A stretch of 64,000 nucleotides of DNA from Stutzerimonas stutzeri (GTDB taxonomy: Bacteria > Pseudomonadota > Gammaproteobacteria > Pseudomonadales > Pseudomonadaceae). Under the pieces are notes generated by a model, which was not told the origin of the DNA, made no database searches, and saw only the letters and a program-made list of their open reading frames with translations. The stretch lies in NCBI RefSeq assembly GCF_024451105.1, contig NZ_JANGEY010000012.1, positions 1 to 64,000 of the forward strand. The letters run 5' to 3'. A program made the position numbers and the translations under genes. Positions 7,289 through 18,796 of this stretch are shown here, in pieces. Position 1 is the stretch's first letter. Each line of letters starts with the position of its first letter.

Positions 7289-7762
7289 TTAGTTACATCC
7301 GGCTGTATCAACCAAAATACTTGCCGGGGCTACAGACCCCGCAGTGGTATTGGCGGCAGTATATGTAACCTTGCAGGTGCTAGCAGCAGTTGCAGCACCA
7401 CCACTTGGCGCGACATAAAGGACTGCTGCAGACCCTGCCCCACCCGCACTCACCTCTGCACCATCAATTTGGGCTGCAGCAATAATCCCACTTGCATCTG
7501 CAGTGGGGTAACCACCAATCATGGTTATGCTTACACCTTCGATAAGCACATCCGTAGCCCCACTATCTCCTGCAGCCAGCTGCGTAGCATGAGCAATACT
7601 CGAAGCCGAGCGCATTGCACCGGCAAGACCCTCTACGGTTGCCGTACGTGCTTGACCACTGAAATCGGCGAACCTCGGCAATGCAAACGCCGCCAGAATG
7701 CCAAGAATAACGATGACCATGATCAGCTCGATCAGGGTAAAACCGCTTTGCTGTTTCTTCAT
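7289..7762 (-). CDS. mshA: MshA, MSHA major pilin
   Basis: A 157-residue type IVa-class prepilin: MKKQQSG^FTLIELIMVIVI, cleavage after Gly7, Phe+1 to be N-methylated, Glu+5, then ILGILAAFALPRFADF. The globular part is rich in small residues and ends with a Cys pair (STCKVTY and AGCN). This is the expected structure of the major subunit that polymerises into the MSHA fibre, exported through MshL. AAAGGAC precedes the ATG. The gene is noticeably lower in GC and uses more A/T-ending codons than its neighbours, as is common for surface-exposed, exchanged pilin genes. Confidence 0.88.
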   Translation of the reverse strand: MKKQQSGFTLIELIMVIVILGILAAFALPRFADFSGQARTATVEGLAGAMRSASSIAHATQLAAGDSGATDVLIEGVSITMIGGYPTADASGIIAAAQIDGAEVSAGGAGSAAVLYVAPSGGAATAASTCKVTYTAANTTAGSVAPASILVDTAGCN

Positions 7763-7807
7763 GATTGAAGTCCTTTTGGAGTTTTATCTGATTGAATCGG
7801 GTATGAA

Positions 7808-8305
7808 TCAGTTGGCCGAGGTGGTCACGACGCCATTGCTGCTGTTGTAGGCGATGGTGCGCTGACCGGTAGTGCGGCCGTCCAGGCTATAGGTGTAAGT
7901 GCAGGTCGTACCGTCGGACGTCATGACGTAATCAATACCTGAAGCAGCAGCAGCAGCTACGCGGGGTGCCGAGCCTTGCATCACGTTGTCCCATACCTCG
8001 ATACAGTTCAAGGTCGCACTAAGGCCAAGCGGCCAACCGGTGGTGGCATCTACATCGACGAGGCCGTTACCAAAGCCAGCCACATTAGTGTGCGGTGTGG
8101 CAACTCCCTTGGCCCGATTCAGCTCCCACTGCGACCTGACCAGCGCCACGCCGGCCGCCAGCGCGCCGCCGGTGCCCTTGACCGCGGCGGTATGCGCGTC
8201 CTCGGTGGCGTTCATGAAGCGCGGCAGCGCCACCGCGGCGAGCACGCCGAGGACCACGATCACCACCACCAGTTCGATCAGGGTGAAACCCTGCTGCCTT
8301 TTCAT
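7808..8305 (-). CDS. mshB: MshB, MSHA minor pilin
   Basis: A 165-residue prepilin: MKRQQG^FTLIELVVVIVVLG with Glu+5, then ALPRFMNATEDAHTAAVKG, a pattern close to MshB of vibrios. Two cysteines flank a segment in the middle (NCIEVWDN and TTCTYTYS). The ATG at 8305 is preferred to 8314 because the GGAG site is nine bases away rather than abutting the start. It is first of the pilin group, 45 bases upstream of mshA. Family membership is firm; minor-pilin status rests on operon order. Confidence 0.85.
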   Translation of the reverse strand: MKRQQGFTLIELVVVIVVLGVLAAVALPRFMNATEDAHTAAVKGTGGALAAGVALVRSQWELNRAKGVATPHTNVAGFGNGLVDVDATTGWPLGLSATLNCIEVWDNVMQGSAPRVAAAAASGIDYVMTSDGTTCTYTYSLDGRTTGQRTIAYNSSNGVVTTSAN

Positions 8306-8337
8306 CTTCGTCATCTCCTGTTGCCCTGCGGGCGTCG

Positions 8338-8847
8338 TCACGGATCGTTCCAGTCCACCGCCCGCAGCTCCACGGCGGTCAGCCGTGCGCCCTTCGCGGT
8401 TTCCATCGGTTGCAGCGGAAGGCGCACCAGTTGCCAGACCTGCACGCCGTCCGTCCCGCCGCTGCGCCAGCCGTCGAAGCGGGCGCGGTACAGCACCCGG
8501 GCCTGCTGCGGCAGGAAGTACCAGCAGCCCCGGCGCGGCGCCTGGCCGGAGGCCAGTTCGCCGCAGTAGTTGCCCTGCTGCCCACGCAGCAGGACGAACG
8601 GGTCGCGACGGGCCAGCGCTTCGTCGAGCGGCTGGCCGTGCGCCATATTCTCGGCGGCCAGCGCGTTCAGACTGCGCGCCAGATTCGCCACCGTCGCTTC
8701 CATGGCTCGCCGTTCGCTGTCGCGCGCAATATGCCACATCGTGACAAGGATCACACTGCCCGACATCAATAGCAGCAGCCAGCGACTCCCGCGCTGCAGC
8801 GGTGCGACCAGCAGCAGGCGCGTCTCGCGCAGCGGCAGCGGTCTCAC
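8338..8847 (-). CDS. mshF: MshF, MSHA biogenesis protein
   Basis: A 169-residue protein with one N-terminal membrane helix (about residues 21-40, SRWLLLLMSGSVILVTMWHI) and a soluble domain with two cysteines (GNYCGEL, RGCWYF). Nothing catalytic is visible. The start is GTG at 8847, overlapping the mshG stop (GTGA). The longer open frame upstream is a shadow of mshG. MshF is a standard but poorly understood component found between mshG and mshB; the call depends mainly on that position plus size and topology. Confidence 0.75.
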   Translation of the reverse strand: MRPLPLRETRLLLVAPLQRGSRWLLLLMSGSVILVTMWHIARDSERRAMEATVANLARSLNALAAENMAHGQPLDEALARRDPFVLLRGQQGNYCGELASGQAPRRGCWYFLPQQARVLYRARFDGWRSGGTDGVQVWQLVRLPLQPMETAKGARLTAVELRAVDWNDP

Positions 8848-10084
8848 TTGACGCCCTTGGCCGCGGCCGACAGTTCCCACATCGGCAGGAACACGCCGAG
8901 GGCGAGGACCAGCACCATGGCGCCCATGGCGACGATGAGGATCGGCTCGATGGCGTCGGCCAGGCGCTTGAGGTCGTAGTCGACCTCCTGCTCGTAGAAG
9001 TCGGCGACCTCGACGAACAGGTCGTCCAGCGCGCCGGTCTCCTCGCCGACCGCCATCATCTGCAGCACCAGCGGGGTGAACAGGCCGCTGGCCACCGCGC
9101 CGCGGGTCAGCGCCTCGCCGCGCTCGACGCCCTCGCGCATGGCGACGATGGCCCGGCCGATGTGGCGGTTGCCCACCGTGTGGCTGTTGATCGCCAGGGT
9201 CTGCAGCAGCGGCAGGCCGGCGCGGTACATCATCGCGAAGGTGCGGGTGAAGCGCGCCAGGGCGATGCGCTCGAAGACCCCGCCGACGATCGGCAGGCGC
9301 AGCTTCCAGCGATCCCAGACCAGCGCCCCCGGCTCGGTCTCGATCCAGCGCCGGAAGGCGACCAGCGCGCCGAGCAGGCCGAGGCCGAGCAGCCACCACC
9401 ACTGCTGCATGAACTCGGAGAAGCCGATCAGCACGCGGGTCGGCCAGGGCAGCTCGGCGTGGAACTGGGCGAACACCTTGGAGAACGCCGGGATCACCAG
9501 CAGGTTGATCACCGTCAGGGCCACGCCCATGGCGATCAGCACGAACAGCGGGTAGCGGGTGGCCTGCTTGATGCGCTTGCGCGTCTCGCGCTCCATCTCC
9601 AGGTAGCCGGCCAGCTGGCGGAACGCCTGGTCGAGCTGGCCGGTGTTCTCGCCGACGCTGATCATGCTGACGAACAGCGGGTTGAACACCTTCGGGTGGC
9701 TGCCGAGGGCCACGGCCATGGCCGTGCCGCCTTCGAGGTCGCTGCGCAGCGCCTGGAGAATCTCGCGGAAGTAGGGATTGCGCGTCGACTCGGCGAGACC
9801 GCCGATGGCGCGGATGATCGGCACGCCGGCCTTGCTCAGGCTGAACATCTGCCGACAGAAGATGATCAGCTCCTCCAGCTCGACCCGCTCGCGGCCGAGC
9901 AGCCGGTTCAGCGTGCGCAGGACGTCCTGCTCGCCGGCCGCGCGCTCGCTCTGCGCCTCGATGCTCAGCGGGGTGATGCGCTCGGCGAGCAGCTCGCCGG
10001 CCAGCGCCTCGGCACTGGCCGCCTGACGCACGCCGCCGATCCTGCGGCCCTGGGCATCGCGCCCGCTGAAGCGGAAGCGCGCCA

Positions 10085-10085
<1 letters not shown>
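8844..10085 (-). CDS. mshG: MshG, inner-membrane platform protein (GspF/PilC family)
   Basis: A 413-residue polytopic protein of the GspF/PilC family, the inner-membrane base on which the pilus polymerises. Two homologous T2SSF domains are visible: one around residues 60-190 (FCRQMFSLSKAGVPIIRAI) and one around 260-390 (FTRTFAMMYRAGLPLLQTL). Each is followed by hydrophobic helices. It would couple MshE ATP hydrolysis to pilin extraction from the membrane. The ATG at 10085 overlaps the mshE stop (ATGA). Confidence 0.92.
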
Positions 10086-11805
<1,720 letters not shown>

Positions 11806-11806
<1 letters not shown>

Positions 11807-13140
11807 CAGGGTTCTCCTCCCAGGGCCAGGGCCCGCTCGCGGGCGTAGCGCCGACTGGCGTCGTCCAGGCCCTGCCCCTGCAGCGCCTGGCGGTAGTGTT
11901 GGGCGGCGCCGGCAGGGTCGCCGAGCCGTTCGAGGGCGATGCCCAGGCCGAGCTGCCAGTTGGCCTGGCTCGGGCGCAGCAGCACCAGGTTGCGATACAG
12001 CCGCGCGCTGTCGCGCCACTGCCCGGTCTGCTGGTAGGTGGCGGCGAGCAGCGCATGCCAGGCCGGGTCCTCGGCCAGCGGCGGCAGGCGCTCGGCCAGC
12101 GTCGCTGCCGCCGCGGCGCTGGCGCCGCTCTGCAGCTGGGCGCGGGCGAGCAGCACGCGCAGCTCGCCGTCGCCGGGGAAGCGCGCCAGCCAGGCCGGCA
12201 GCTCGCCGAGCAGCCGCTCGGTCTGGCCGTCGGCCAGCCGGGCGCGGGCCAGCCAGCGCAGCGCCTCGCGGTGCTCCGGCTGGCGGCCGACCAGCGTCTC
12301 CAGCAGGGCGATGGCGCGCCCGCGCTCGCCGGCCAGCAGCGCCTGGCGCGCCTCGCCGAGCGGGTCCGGGCGGTGGCTGGCGACGCTGACCTCCGGGACG
12401 CGTGGTGCAGCCGGCGCGGACTGTGGCGCAGGCGCCGGCGCCGCGGCAAGCGGTGCCGACGGGCGGGCGGGCACGGGCGGCGGCTCGGCGGACGGCTCCG
12501 CAGCCACCGGCAGTTGCTCCGGATCGAAGGGATCGGCGACGAGCGGCACCTCGACCCACAGCTGCCAGCGCTCGCCGGCCGGCTCCAGGCGGTCGAGGAC
12601 CTGCAACTCGTCGCCCAGGCCGACCAGCAGCAGCTCGGCGCCGTCGTCGACCGGCAGCAGGCTCCAGCTCAGGCTACGTCCGTCGCCGGCGAAGCCGCCG
12701 GCGCGCGGACCCTGATCGGCCAGCTGCAGGCGCGCCAGGCGCAGGCTGACCACCCCGCTCTGCTCGCTGCGCCGGTACTCCGGGGCGCGGTCGAGCAGCA
12801 GCTGGAGGACGAAGCGTTCGCGCCCGTGCTGCGGCAGGGTGGCGAGCAGACGCACCGGCGGCTCGCCGTCGGCGACCGGCGCGCCGGCCGGCGCGGGTGG
12901 CGCGGACAACGGCGCCGGTACGGCCGCGGCGGGCATGGCGTCGGCCCAGGGGCGCAGCAGCAGGAAGGCGGCCGCCGCGAGGGCGAGCAGCAGCGGCAGC
13001 GCCAGCAGCAGCCGGCGCCTTCCGGCGCGACGCGCGGCGGCGCCCTCGTCGGCCGGCAGCAGGCCGTCCAGCGGCGCCCGCTCGGCCGGCGGGGCGCGAC
13101 GCGTCTCGAGGTCGCGCAGCATGTCGTTGACCAGACTCAT
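11806..13140 (-). CDS. mshN: MshN, TPR-containing MSHA biogenesis protein
   Basis: A 444-residue bitopic protein. A short cytoplasmic N-terminus (MSLVNDMLRDLETRRAP) is typical of MshN and GspB-like partners of ExeA-type ATPases. A membrane helix follows (about 43-62, RLLLALPLLLALAAAAFLLL), then a Pro/Ala-rich periplasmic linker and C-terminal tetratricopeptide-like helices (about 290-444). It probably links MshM to the secretin or peptidoglycan. The start overlaps the mshM stop (ATGA) and the stop overlaps the mshE start. Confidence 0.85.
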
Positions 13141-14081
13141 GGCGTCCTCCCCAGTGTCGGCAGCCAGGCCTGCAGCCACGGCCACAGACCGACCAGCATC
13201 AGCAGCGCGCCGATACCAGCCAGCCCCCAGCCCAGGTACGGGCCGCCACCGCGCAGGAACGGCCGCGCGCCCTCGGTATCGGCCAGGGCGCGCCGCACGT
13301 GGTCGGCGCGCACGCGCCGGCTGCCGGCGCCGAAGGCGACCATCAGCGCCTTGTGGGCGAGGATGTTGATCAGTCGTGGAATACCGCCGCTGCCGGCCGC
13401 CAGCCGGCGCAGGGCGCGGGCATCGAACAGCGGCTCGCCGCGGTAGCCGGCATGGATCAGGCGCTCCTCGACGTAGCGCCGGGTGTCGGCCAGGTCCAGC
13501 GGGCGCAGGCGGTAGGAAAAGGTGATGCGCTGGCGCAGCTGGCGGAACTCGGCGCGCTCGAGCAGTTCGTCCAGTTCGGGCTGGCCGAACAGCACCACCT
13601 GCAGCAGCTTGCAGTGCTCGGTCTCCAGATTGGTGAGCAGGCGCAGCGCCTCGAGGGTCCGCGGCGGCAGGGCCTGGGCCTCGTCGATCAGCAGCACGGT
13701 GCGCTTGCCCTGCGCGGCCAGCTCGATCAGCCGACGGTTGAGGGCGGCGAGCAGGCCGTGCTCGTCGAGCAGCTCGGCGTCGTCGATGTGCAGCTCCTGG
13801 GCCAGCGCCTGGCGCAGCTCGCGCGGCCCCAGGGCCGGATTGGGAATCCAGGCCAGCTGCCAGCGCCCGTCGTCCGCACCGAGGAGGTTGAGCAGCGCGC
13901 GGCACAGCAGGGTCTTGCCGGTGCCGACCTCGCCGCTGACCTTGACGAACCCCTCGCCTTCGGCCAGCGCCACGCGCAGCAGGTTGAGGCACGCCTGGTA
14001 GGGCGCCAGGCGCACCAGGAAGGCGGTGTTGGGGCTCAGCGCGAAGGGTTTCTCGCGCAGGCCGAAGAAGCCCTGGTACAT
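13137..14081 (-). CDS. mshM: MshM, ExeA-like AAA ATPase
   Basis: A 314-residue protein starting MYQGFFGLREKPFALSP, the signature opening of ExeA/GspA-type ATPases. Walker A is GEVGTGKT (residues 50-57) and Walker B is LLIDEAQ (about 131-137). A single hydrophobic helix lies near the C-terminus (about 285-303). ExeA-type ATPases remodel or bind peptidoglycan so that the secretin can assemble, and MshM is their counterpart in MSHA clusters. It lies 10 bases after the mshL stop and overlaps mshN at its end. Confidence 0.9.
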   Translation of the reverse strand: MYQGFFGLREKPFALSPNTAFLVRLAPYQACLNLLRVALAEGEGFVKVSGEVGTGKTLLCRALLNLLGADDGRWQLAWIPNPALGPRELRQALAQELHIDDAELLDEHGLLAALNRRLIELAAQGKRTVLLIDEAQALPPRTLEALRLLTNLETEHCKLLQVVLFGQPELDELLERAEFRQLRQRITFSYRLRPLDLADTRRYVEERLIHAGYRGEPLFDARALRRLAAGSGGIPRLINILAHKALMVAFGAGSRRVRADHVRRALADTEGARPFLRGGGPYLGWGLAGIGALLMLVGLWPWLQAWLPTLGRTP

Positions 14082-14091
14082 GCCCGCGGCC

Positions 14092-15696
14092 CTAGCGCAG
14101 TTCGCGGAAGCCGGCGGCGCTCTGCTGCAGCTCCTCCAGCCAGGTGTCGGCGCCCACCACCTGCGGGCGCAGCAGGATCACCAGCTCGCTGCGCTCGAGC
14201 TCCTTGCGCTGCTGCTGGAACGCCCAGCCGACGAACGGCAGCTTCGACAGCCAGGGCACGTTGGCGTCGGTGTTGTCGCTGGCGTTCTGCAGCAGGCCGC
14301 CGATCACCACCACCTGGCCACTGCGCGCCCGCACGATGGAGTCCGACTGGCGGGTGGTGGACAGCGCCAGCGGCAGGTTGAGGACACGGTCCTCGCCGAG
14401 GCTGATCACCTTGTTCTGGTCCTGCACCCGGCTGACCGTCGGCCGCACGTGCAGGGTGACCTCTTCGCGCTGGTTGATCTGCGGGGTGACGTCCAGGGAG
14501 ATGCCGGAGAAGAACGGCGTCAGGGTGACGTCCTGGGTCGGTTCGCTGACCCCGGCGAGGGTGGTGGTATTGCTGGTCGAGATGTCGGTGACGAAGAACT
14601 CGTCGGTGCCGACCTTGATCACCGCCTTCTGGTTGTTCAGCGTGGAGATGCGCGGGCTGGACAGCACGCGCACCTGGCCCTGGGTCTCGAGCAGCTGCAG
14701 CAGGCCGCTGAAGTCGCCGACGCTGAGCGCGGCGCTGAACACGCCGCCGATGCCCTGCGGGCCGCTCAGCTCGGCGCCGGACAGATCGAGGCCGAAGCTG
14801 GTGTTGCGCTCCTTGCCCAGCTGGGTCCAGTTGATGCCGGCCTGGAAACCGTCGTTCAGGCGCACCTCGAGGATCTTCGCCTCGAGGATCACCTGGCGCT
14901 GCAGGTTGCGTTCGGCCTGCTCGAGGAAGGCCTCGACGTTCTGCTGGTCGGCGCTGGAGGCGCGCACCACCAGCAGGCTGGCCTGCGGATTGACCACCAC
15001 CCGGTTGCCGGGCTCGTCGCCGATCAGCGCGCCGATCACGTCGGCCACCTCGCGCCAGAAGTCGACCTCGCTGCGGGTCACCACCTGGCTGGCGTTGACC
15101 GTGCTGACGCTGGAGCTGCTGGTGGTGCTGTCGCCGCCGCTGCTGGTGCTGTCCGAAGCGGTGACCTGGCCGGAGCTGACCCGGGTGTCGGTCTCGCCGC
15201 GGCGCTGCAGGTTGAGGTAGTTGAGGTCGTAGGTGCGGGTCTGCAGCCGGTTGGGCAGGATGCGGTAACCGTAGGCGGTGCGCTTGAAGTCGTAGCCGTA
15301 GCTGTCGCGCACCGCAGCGAGCACCTCCTCGAGGGTGACGTTGCGCAGGCTGAAGGTGATGCTGCCGCCGACCTCGGGGTGCACCACCAGGTTCTGCCCG
15401 GCACCGTCCATCAGGCTGAGGAAGAACTCGCGGGCTTCCATGTCGCGCACCGCCACGTCGAAGCGCGGGCCGCCGCCCAACGCCGGCGCCTCGGGCAGCA
15501 GCGGCGGCAGCAGGGCCGCCTGCACCGCCGGCGGCAAGGCCGGCGCGCGCTGGCTCTGCGCCAGGCTGTCCTCGAGCAGCCGCGCGGACTGCTCGCGCAA
15601 CTGGCGGTCGCCATCGGTGAAGGTCTGGCAGGCGGCCAGCAGGCAGCAGCTGCCGAACAGGACCAGGCGGGACAGGCGATAGGGCATCGAGGTCAT
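14092..15696 (-). CDS. mshL: MshL, outer-membrane secretin
   Basis: A 534-residue secretin, the outer-membrane channel for the MSHA fibre. A lipoprotein signal with lipobox LLAAC ends near residue 22. N-domains follow (short secretin/TonB domain near residues 110-160, VTLEEVLAAVRDSYGY), then a Ser/Thr-rich linker and the conserved secretin core ending VPWLSKLPFVGWAF and LVILLRPQVV. The ATG at 15696 overlaps the mshK stop (TGATG). An alternative ATG at 15687 or TTG at 15699 would change only the signal peptide. Confidence 0.92.
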   Translation of the reverse strand: MTSMPYRLSRLVLFGSCCLLAACQTFTDGDRQLREQSARLLEDSLAQSQRAPALPPAVQAALLPPLLPEAPALGGGPRFDVAVRDMEAREFFLSLMDGAGQNLVVHPEVGGSITFSLRNVTLEEVLAAVRDSYGYDFKRTAYGYRILPNRLQTRTYDLNYLNLQRRGETDTRVSSGQVTASDSTSSGGDSTTSSSSVSTVNASQVVTRSEVDFWREVADVIGALIGDEPGNRVVVNPQASLLVVRASSADQQNVEAFLEQAERNLQRQVILEAKILEVRLNDGFQAGINWTQLGKERNTSFGLDLSGAELSGPQGIGGVFSAALSVGDFSGLLQLLETQGQVRVLSSPRISTLNNQKAVIKVGTDEFFVTDISTSNTTTLAGVSEPTQDVTLTPFFSGISLDVTPQINQREEVTLHVRPTVSRVQDQNKVISLGEDRVLNLPLALSTTRQSDSIVRARSGQVVVIGGLLQNASDNTDANVPWLSKLPFVGWAFQQQRKELERSELVILLRPQVVGADTWLEELQQSAAGFRELR

Positions 15697-16043
15697 CAAC
15701 GGCTCGGGCTCCGGTTGGCGGGAGTCAGAATGGGTTGGCTGAGGTGCAGTTCGTGACGCTGCCCCTGGTGTTCGACCAGCACGCTGCGCGCGCGGATGGC
15801 CAGCAGTTGCAGCTCGCCGTGGCGCTCTCCGACCCGCAGGCTGTGCCCGCCGATCACCGCCCGGGCGCCGGCCGGGCCGCGCAGGATGGCCTGCAGCGGC
15901 GGCACGGGCAGCAGCGCGTCGGATGCCGCCGCGCCAGCGACCGGCTGGCGCGGCGGCTGGGTCGGGTCGAGGGCGGCCATGGCCGGCAGGGCCAGCAGTC
16001 CGGCAAGCAGACAGAGGACTCTAGACACCGATCCACCCCGCAT
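15696..16043 (-). CDS. mshK: MshK, periplasmic MSHA biogenesis protein
   Basis: A 115-residue exported protein with a signal peptide ending PAMAALD and the motif LDPTQPP at the mature N-terminus, typical of MshK and of PilP/GspC-like HR domains. The C-terminal 60 residues (LQAILRGPAGARAVIGG) resemble a small beta-sandwich that would contact the secretin. The start could be the ATG at 16043 (used here, 23-base overlap with mshJ) or the GTG at 16028, which abuts the mshJ stop. No sequence feature clearly decides between them. Confidence 0.8.
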   Translation of the reverse strand: MRGGSVSRVLCLLAGLLALPAMAALDPTQPPRQPVAGAAASDALLPVPPLQAILRGPAGARAVIGGHSLRVGERHGELQLLAIRARSVLVEHQGQRHELHLSQPILTPANRSPSR

Positions 16044-16704
16044 GGCGACTGAGCGTGTACAACTCGAGGGTGATGCGCGCCCGCGCCGGGCCGGCCTCCT
16101 CGACCCGGTAGTCGAGACGCTCCCAGAACAGCCGGCGCCCGCCGGCGGCCAGGCTCTGCCGCTCGATGCCGCGCAGGTAGTCGCGCAGCTCGAAGTAGCT
16201 GCCTTCCAGGGTCAGACGCATGCCATGGCGATAGAGCGCCGGCACCGCGGCGGCCCGCTCGCCGGCGGGCGCCTCGCCGGCCGGCACGGGCAGCTCGAGC
16301 GGCGCCGAGAAGCTCTCCAGGGCCAGCAGGCGCAGCCCCGGGCGACTGTGCAGCAGGTCCTGCAGCACCTGCTGCATGCGCTGCGGGTCGACCAGCGCGG
16401 CGGTATCCTCGGCCAGCTCGGCGAGCTGGCGTTCGCGCACGGCCTGGGCGGCGAGCAGCGCCTGGCGCAGTTCGCGGTCCGGGTCGGCGGCGGCGCGCGC
16501 CTGCAGCTCGGCCTCGGCGCTGCGCGCCTCGAGCAGGCGGGCCTCCACGCCCTGGCGCTCGCCGTGCAGGCGTTGCAGCCGCTGCGCCAGGGGATCGTGG
16601 CCGAGCATCAGCCAGGCCATGACCGGCAGCAGCAGGCCGACGCCGACGGCCATCCATTGCTCGCGGGCGCTGAGGCCCTGCCAGCGTTGCGACAGGGCGC
16701 TCAT
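16021..16704 (-). CDS. mshJ: MshJ, PilO-like inner-membrane assembly protein
   Basis: A 227-residue bitopic protein: cytoplasmic N-terminus, one membrane helix (about residues 18-36), a coiled-coil stretch (about 40-105, many Leu/Ala/Glu/Arg heptads) and a small periplasmic domain. This is the architecture of PilO/GspM proteins, which pair with PilN-like partners in the alignment subcomplex. The start overlaps the preceding PilN-like gene (ATGA). Confidence 0.83.
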   Translation of the reverse strand: MSALSQRWQGLSAREQWMAVGVGLLLPVMAWLMLGHDPLAQRLQRLHGERQGVEARLLEARSAEAELQARAAADPDRELRQALLAAQAVRERQLAELAEDTAALVDPQRMQQVLQDLLHSRPGLRLLALESFSAPLELPVPAGEAPAGERAAAVPALYRHGMRLTLEGSYFELRDYLRGIERQSLAAGGRRLFWERLDYRVEEAGPARARITLELYTLSRHAGWIGV

Positions 16705-17315
16705 CGCGGCGTCTCCGTGGCAGCGACCGCCTGCGAGGCCAGGCGGAAGCGCAGCACGCCGGCCTCGTCGCGGTCGAGATCGAACCGGGCGAACTGACGC
16801 CCGGCGAAGGCCGGGCTGCGTCCCAGGCTGTCGAGATAGCCGGGCAGCAGCTCGGACTGCTGGCTGGCGCCTTCCAGCAGCAGCTCGCGGCCGCCCTGCT
16901 CGAAGCGGATGGCGCTCAGCCAGACCCCGGCGAGGTGGCGCTCGGCGAGGGCGTCCAGGGCGCCGCTGAAGCCGCCGCTGCGCTCGGCCAGCAGACCCTG
17001 CAGGTGCTCGCCGAGACGCTGCAGCTGGCGGTTCTCGGCCTCCACGGCGGCCAGCTGCAGCGGCAGGCGGGGATCGGGCTGCGGCTCGCGGAAGCTGGCG
17101 CGCAGGCCGGCCAGCGCGGCCTCGGCCTGCTCGGCGGCCTGGCGGCCGGTCGCCAGCTCGCCCTGCAGCTGCTGCAGGCGCCAGTAGTGCCAGGCGCCGT
17201 CGGCGGCGATCGCCAGCAGCGCCAGCGCGCCGAGCAGGACCACCAGGCGCGGCGTCGGCCGCCCGTCGCGGGCGCGCTGCGGCGGCTGATAGAGGTTGAC
17301 GTTCTGCATGCTCAT
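16701..17315 (-). CDS. PilN-like MSHA assembly protein (second MshI)
   Basis: A 204-residue bitopic protein starting [12 protein letters not shown], the conserved N-terminal INLY/NLY motif by which PilN binds PilM. A membrane helix follows (about residues 27-45), then coiled coil and a ferredoxin-like periplasmic domain. It sits between mshI (PilM-like) and mshJ (PilO-like), so the PilM-PilN-PilO order of other type IV pilus systems is kept. Often annotated as a second MshI or a PilN domain protein. The ATG at 17315 overlaps the mshI stop. Confidence 0.82.
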   Translation of the reverse strand: MSMQNVNLYQPPQRARDGRPTPRLVVLLGALALLAIAADGAWHYWRLQQLQGELATGRQAAEQAEAALAGLRASFREPQPDPRLPLQLAAVEAENRQLQRLGEHLQGLLAERSGGFSGALDALAERHLAGVWLSAIRFEQGGRELLLEGASQQSELLPGYLDSLGRSPAFAGRQFARFDLDRDEAGVLRFRLASQAVAATETPR

Positions 17316-18232
17316 CCGCGCGCCTCCTGGCGCAGCGCCGCGCCGATGGCCGGCAGGAAGGCGGCGCGCTGCGCGGCCGGCAGGTCGAGCAGCGGCGAGC
17401 CGGCGAACAGCTGCTCGAGGGCCAGCCGCTCGACGCGCACCGACAGCTGGCGACCCAGTTCGAGGAGCGTCTCCTCCTCGGCGTCGACCACCGGCAACAG
17501 CAGCAGGCGGCTCAGGTAGCCCTTGCCCAGCTGGCTCTCGAAGTAGTCCAGCGAGCGCTGGATCTCCAGCGCCAGCTGCGCGCCGCCCTCGCCGCGGTTG
17601 TCGAGACCGTGCTCGATGCGCCGGGCCATGTACAGGTCGGCGCCGTGCTGCACGCAGATCAGTCCGGCGCGCGGACCGAGCATCGTCACCGCGAGGTTCT
17701 GTCCCTCCGCGCCGACCAGCAGGCCGAGGTTGCGCAGGGCCATCTCCGGGATGTCGATGCTCGCCAGGCGCAGGCCGGCGCCCTCCACCCAGTCGGCCAG
17801 CGCCTGCATGCGCGTGCGGCTCAGCACCGCACAGTAGGCCATCGGCGTGCGTCCGCGGTAGGCGTCGTCGGGCAGCGCGAAGGCGTCCACCACCAGCGAC
17901 TCCAGCGGCGCGCTGACCAGCTCGCGGATGCGCCAGCGCAGGGCGTCGCGCAGCTCGGCCGGCGGCACCTCGGGGCGCTCGACCAGCAGCAGCTGATAGT
18001 CGGCGCCGGACAGCAGCAGATTGACCGGCCGCTCCTGCAGGCCGAGCGCCTCGACCCGCTCGCGCAGCGGTTCGACGGCGCCGCCCGGCGTGGTCGCGAC
18101 GAACTCGGCGAGCGGCAGCTGCAGACCGCCGGCCTGGCGCCGGCCGCCGACCAGCGCACAGCCGCCCGCCGCGGGAGCCAGCCCGCACAGTTGCTCGGTC
18201 GCCTTGGTCGTTCGCTTCAGCCAGGCCAGCAA
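17312..18232 (-). CDS. mshI: MshI, PilM-like cytoplasmic assembly protein
   Basis: A 306-residue protein, first gene of the msh operon, with the actin-like fold pattern of MshI/PilM proteins ([22 protein letters not shown] near residue 95; [16 protein letters not shown] near 235). It lacks membrane helices and would bind the NLY motif of the next protein. The start is TTG at 18232: AAGGAG lies seven bases upstream and no in-frame ATG precedes the conserved N-terminus. The 102 bases separating it from divergent trmL must hold the operon promoter. Confidence 0.85.
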   Translation of the reverse strand: MLAWLKRTTKATEQLCGLAPAAGGCALVGGRRQAGGLQLPLAEFVATTPGGAVEPLRERVEALGLQERPVNLLLSGADYQLLLVERPEVPPAELRDALRWRIRELVSAPLESLVVDAFALPDDAYRGRTPMAYCAVLSRTRMQALADWVEGAGLRLASIDIPEMALRNLGLLVGAEGQNLAVTMLGPRAGLICVQHGADLYMARRIEHGLDNRGEGGAQLALEIQRSLDYFESQLGKGYLSRLLLLPVVDAEEETLLELGRQLSVRVERLALEQLFAGSPLLDLPAAQRAAFLPAIGAALRQEARG

Positions 18233-18334
18233 AGGTTCTCTCCTTGGACCACCGGTTCGGCTCCCGAACGGGGCACGCTGGCAGGTCGCAAACCGTTAGA
18301 ATGCGCGGCGCACCCTCTCGCACAGGCCCGCCCG
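18233..18334. promoter_or_regulatory. Divergent promoter region, msh operon and trmL
   Basis: This 102-base interval separates two divergent genes and so must carry the msh operon promoter and the trmL promoter. On the plus strand TAGAAT (18297-18302) is a plausible -10 for trmL, giving a start about 30 bases before its ATG. No convincing -35 element or sigma-54 site is visible on either strand. The msh promoter itself cannot be pinned down. Confidence 0.4.
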
Positions 18335-18796
18335 ATGTTTCACGTTGTGTTGTTCCAGCCGGAAATTCCGCCCAATACCGGCAATATCATCCGACTCTGC
18401 GCCAATGCCGGCTGCCGGCTGCACCTGATCGAGCCGCTCGGCTTCGAGCTCGACGACAAGCGTCTGCGCCGCGCCGGACTGGACTACCACGAGTACGCGA
18501 CGGTTACCCGCCACCCCTCGCTGGAAGCCTGCCTGGCGAGCCTGGGCGGCGGCAGGATACTGGCGCTGACAACCAAAGCCAACAACGGCTATGCCGACAT
18601 GGCCTACCGGGCCGGCGACATCCTGCTGTTCGGCCCCGAGAGCCGCGGCCTGCCGGCCGAGGTGCTGGCCAGCCTGCCACCCGAACAACTGCTGCGCCTG
18701 CCCATGCACCCCGGTTGCCGCAGCCTCAACCTGTCCAATGCGGTCGCGGTGACCGTCTACGAAGCCTGGCGCCAGCACGGTTTCCGCATCGACTAG
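18335..18796 (+). CDS. trmL: tRNA (cytidine(34)-2'-O)-methyltransferase TrmL
   Basis: A 153-residue SPOUT methyltransferase that methylates the 2'-OH of wobble C34/cmnm5U34 in tRNA-Leu isoacceptors. The sequence has the diagnostic SPOUT motifs: N-terminal [20 protein letters not shown], motif 2 [11 protein letters not shown], and motif 3 [17 protein letters not shown], which make the SAM-binding trefoil knot. The length is exactly that of the family. It is divergent from the msh operon. The ATG at 18335 is the only start that preserves the conserved [11 protein letters not shown] opening. Confidence 0.95.
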   Translation: MFHVVLFQPEIPPNTGNIIRLCANAGCRLHLIEPLGFELDDKRLRRAGLDYHEYATVTRHPSLEACLASLGGGRILALTTKANNGYADMAYRAGDILLFGPESRGLPAEVLASLPPEQLLRLPMHPGCRSLNLSNAVAVTVYEAWRQHGFRID

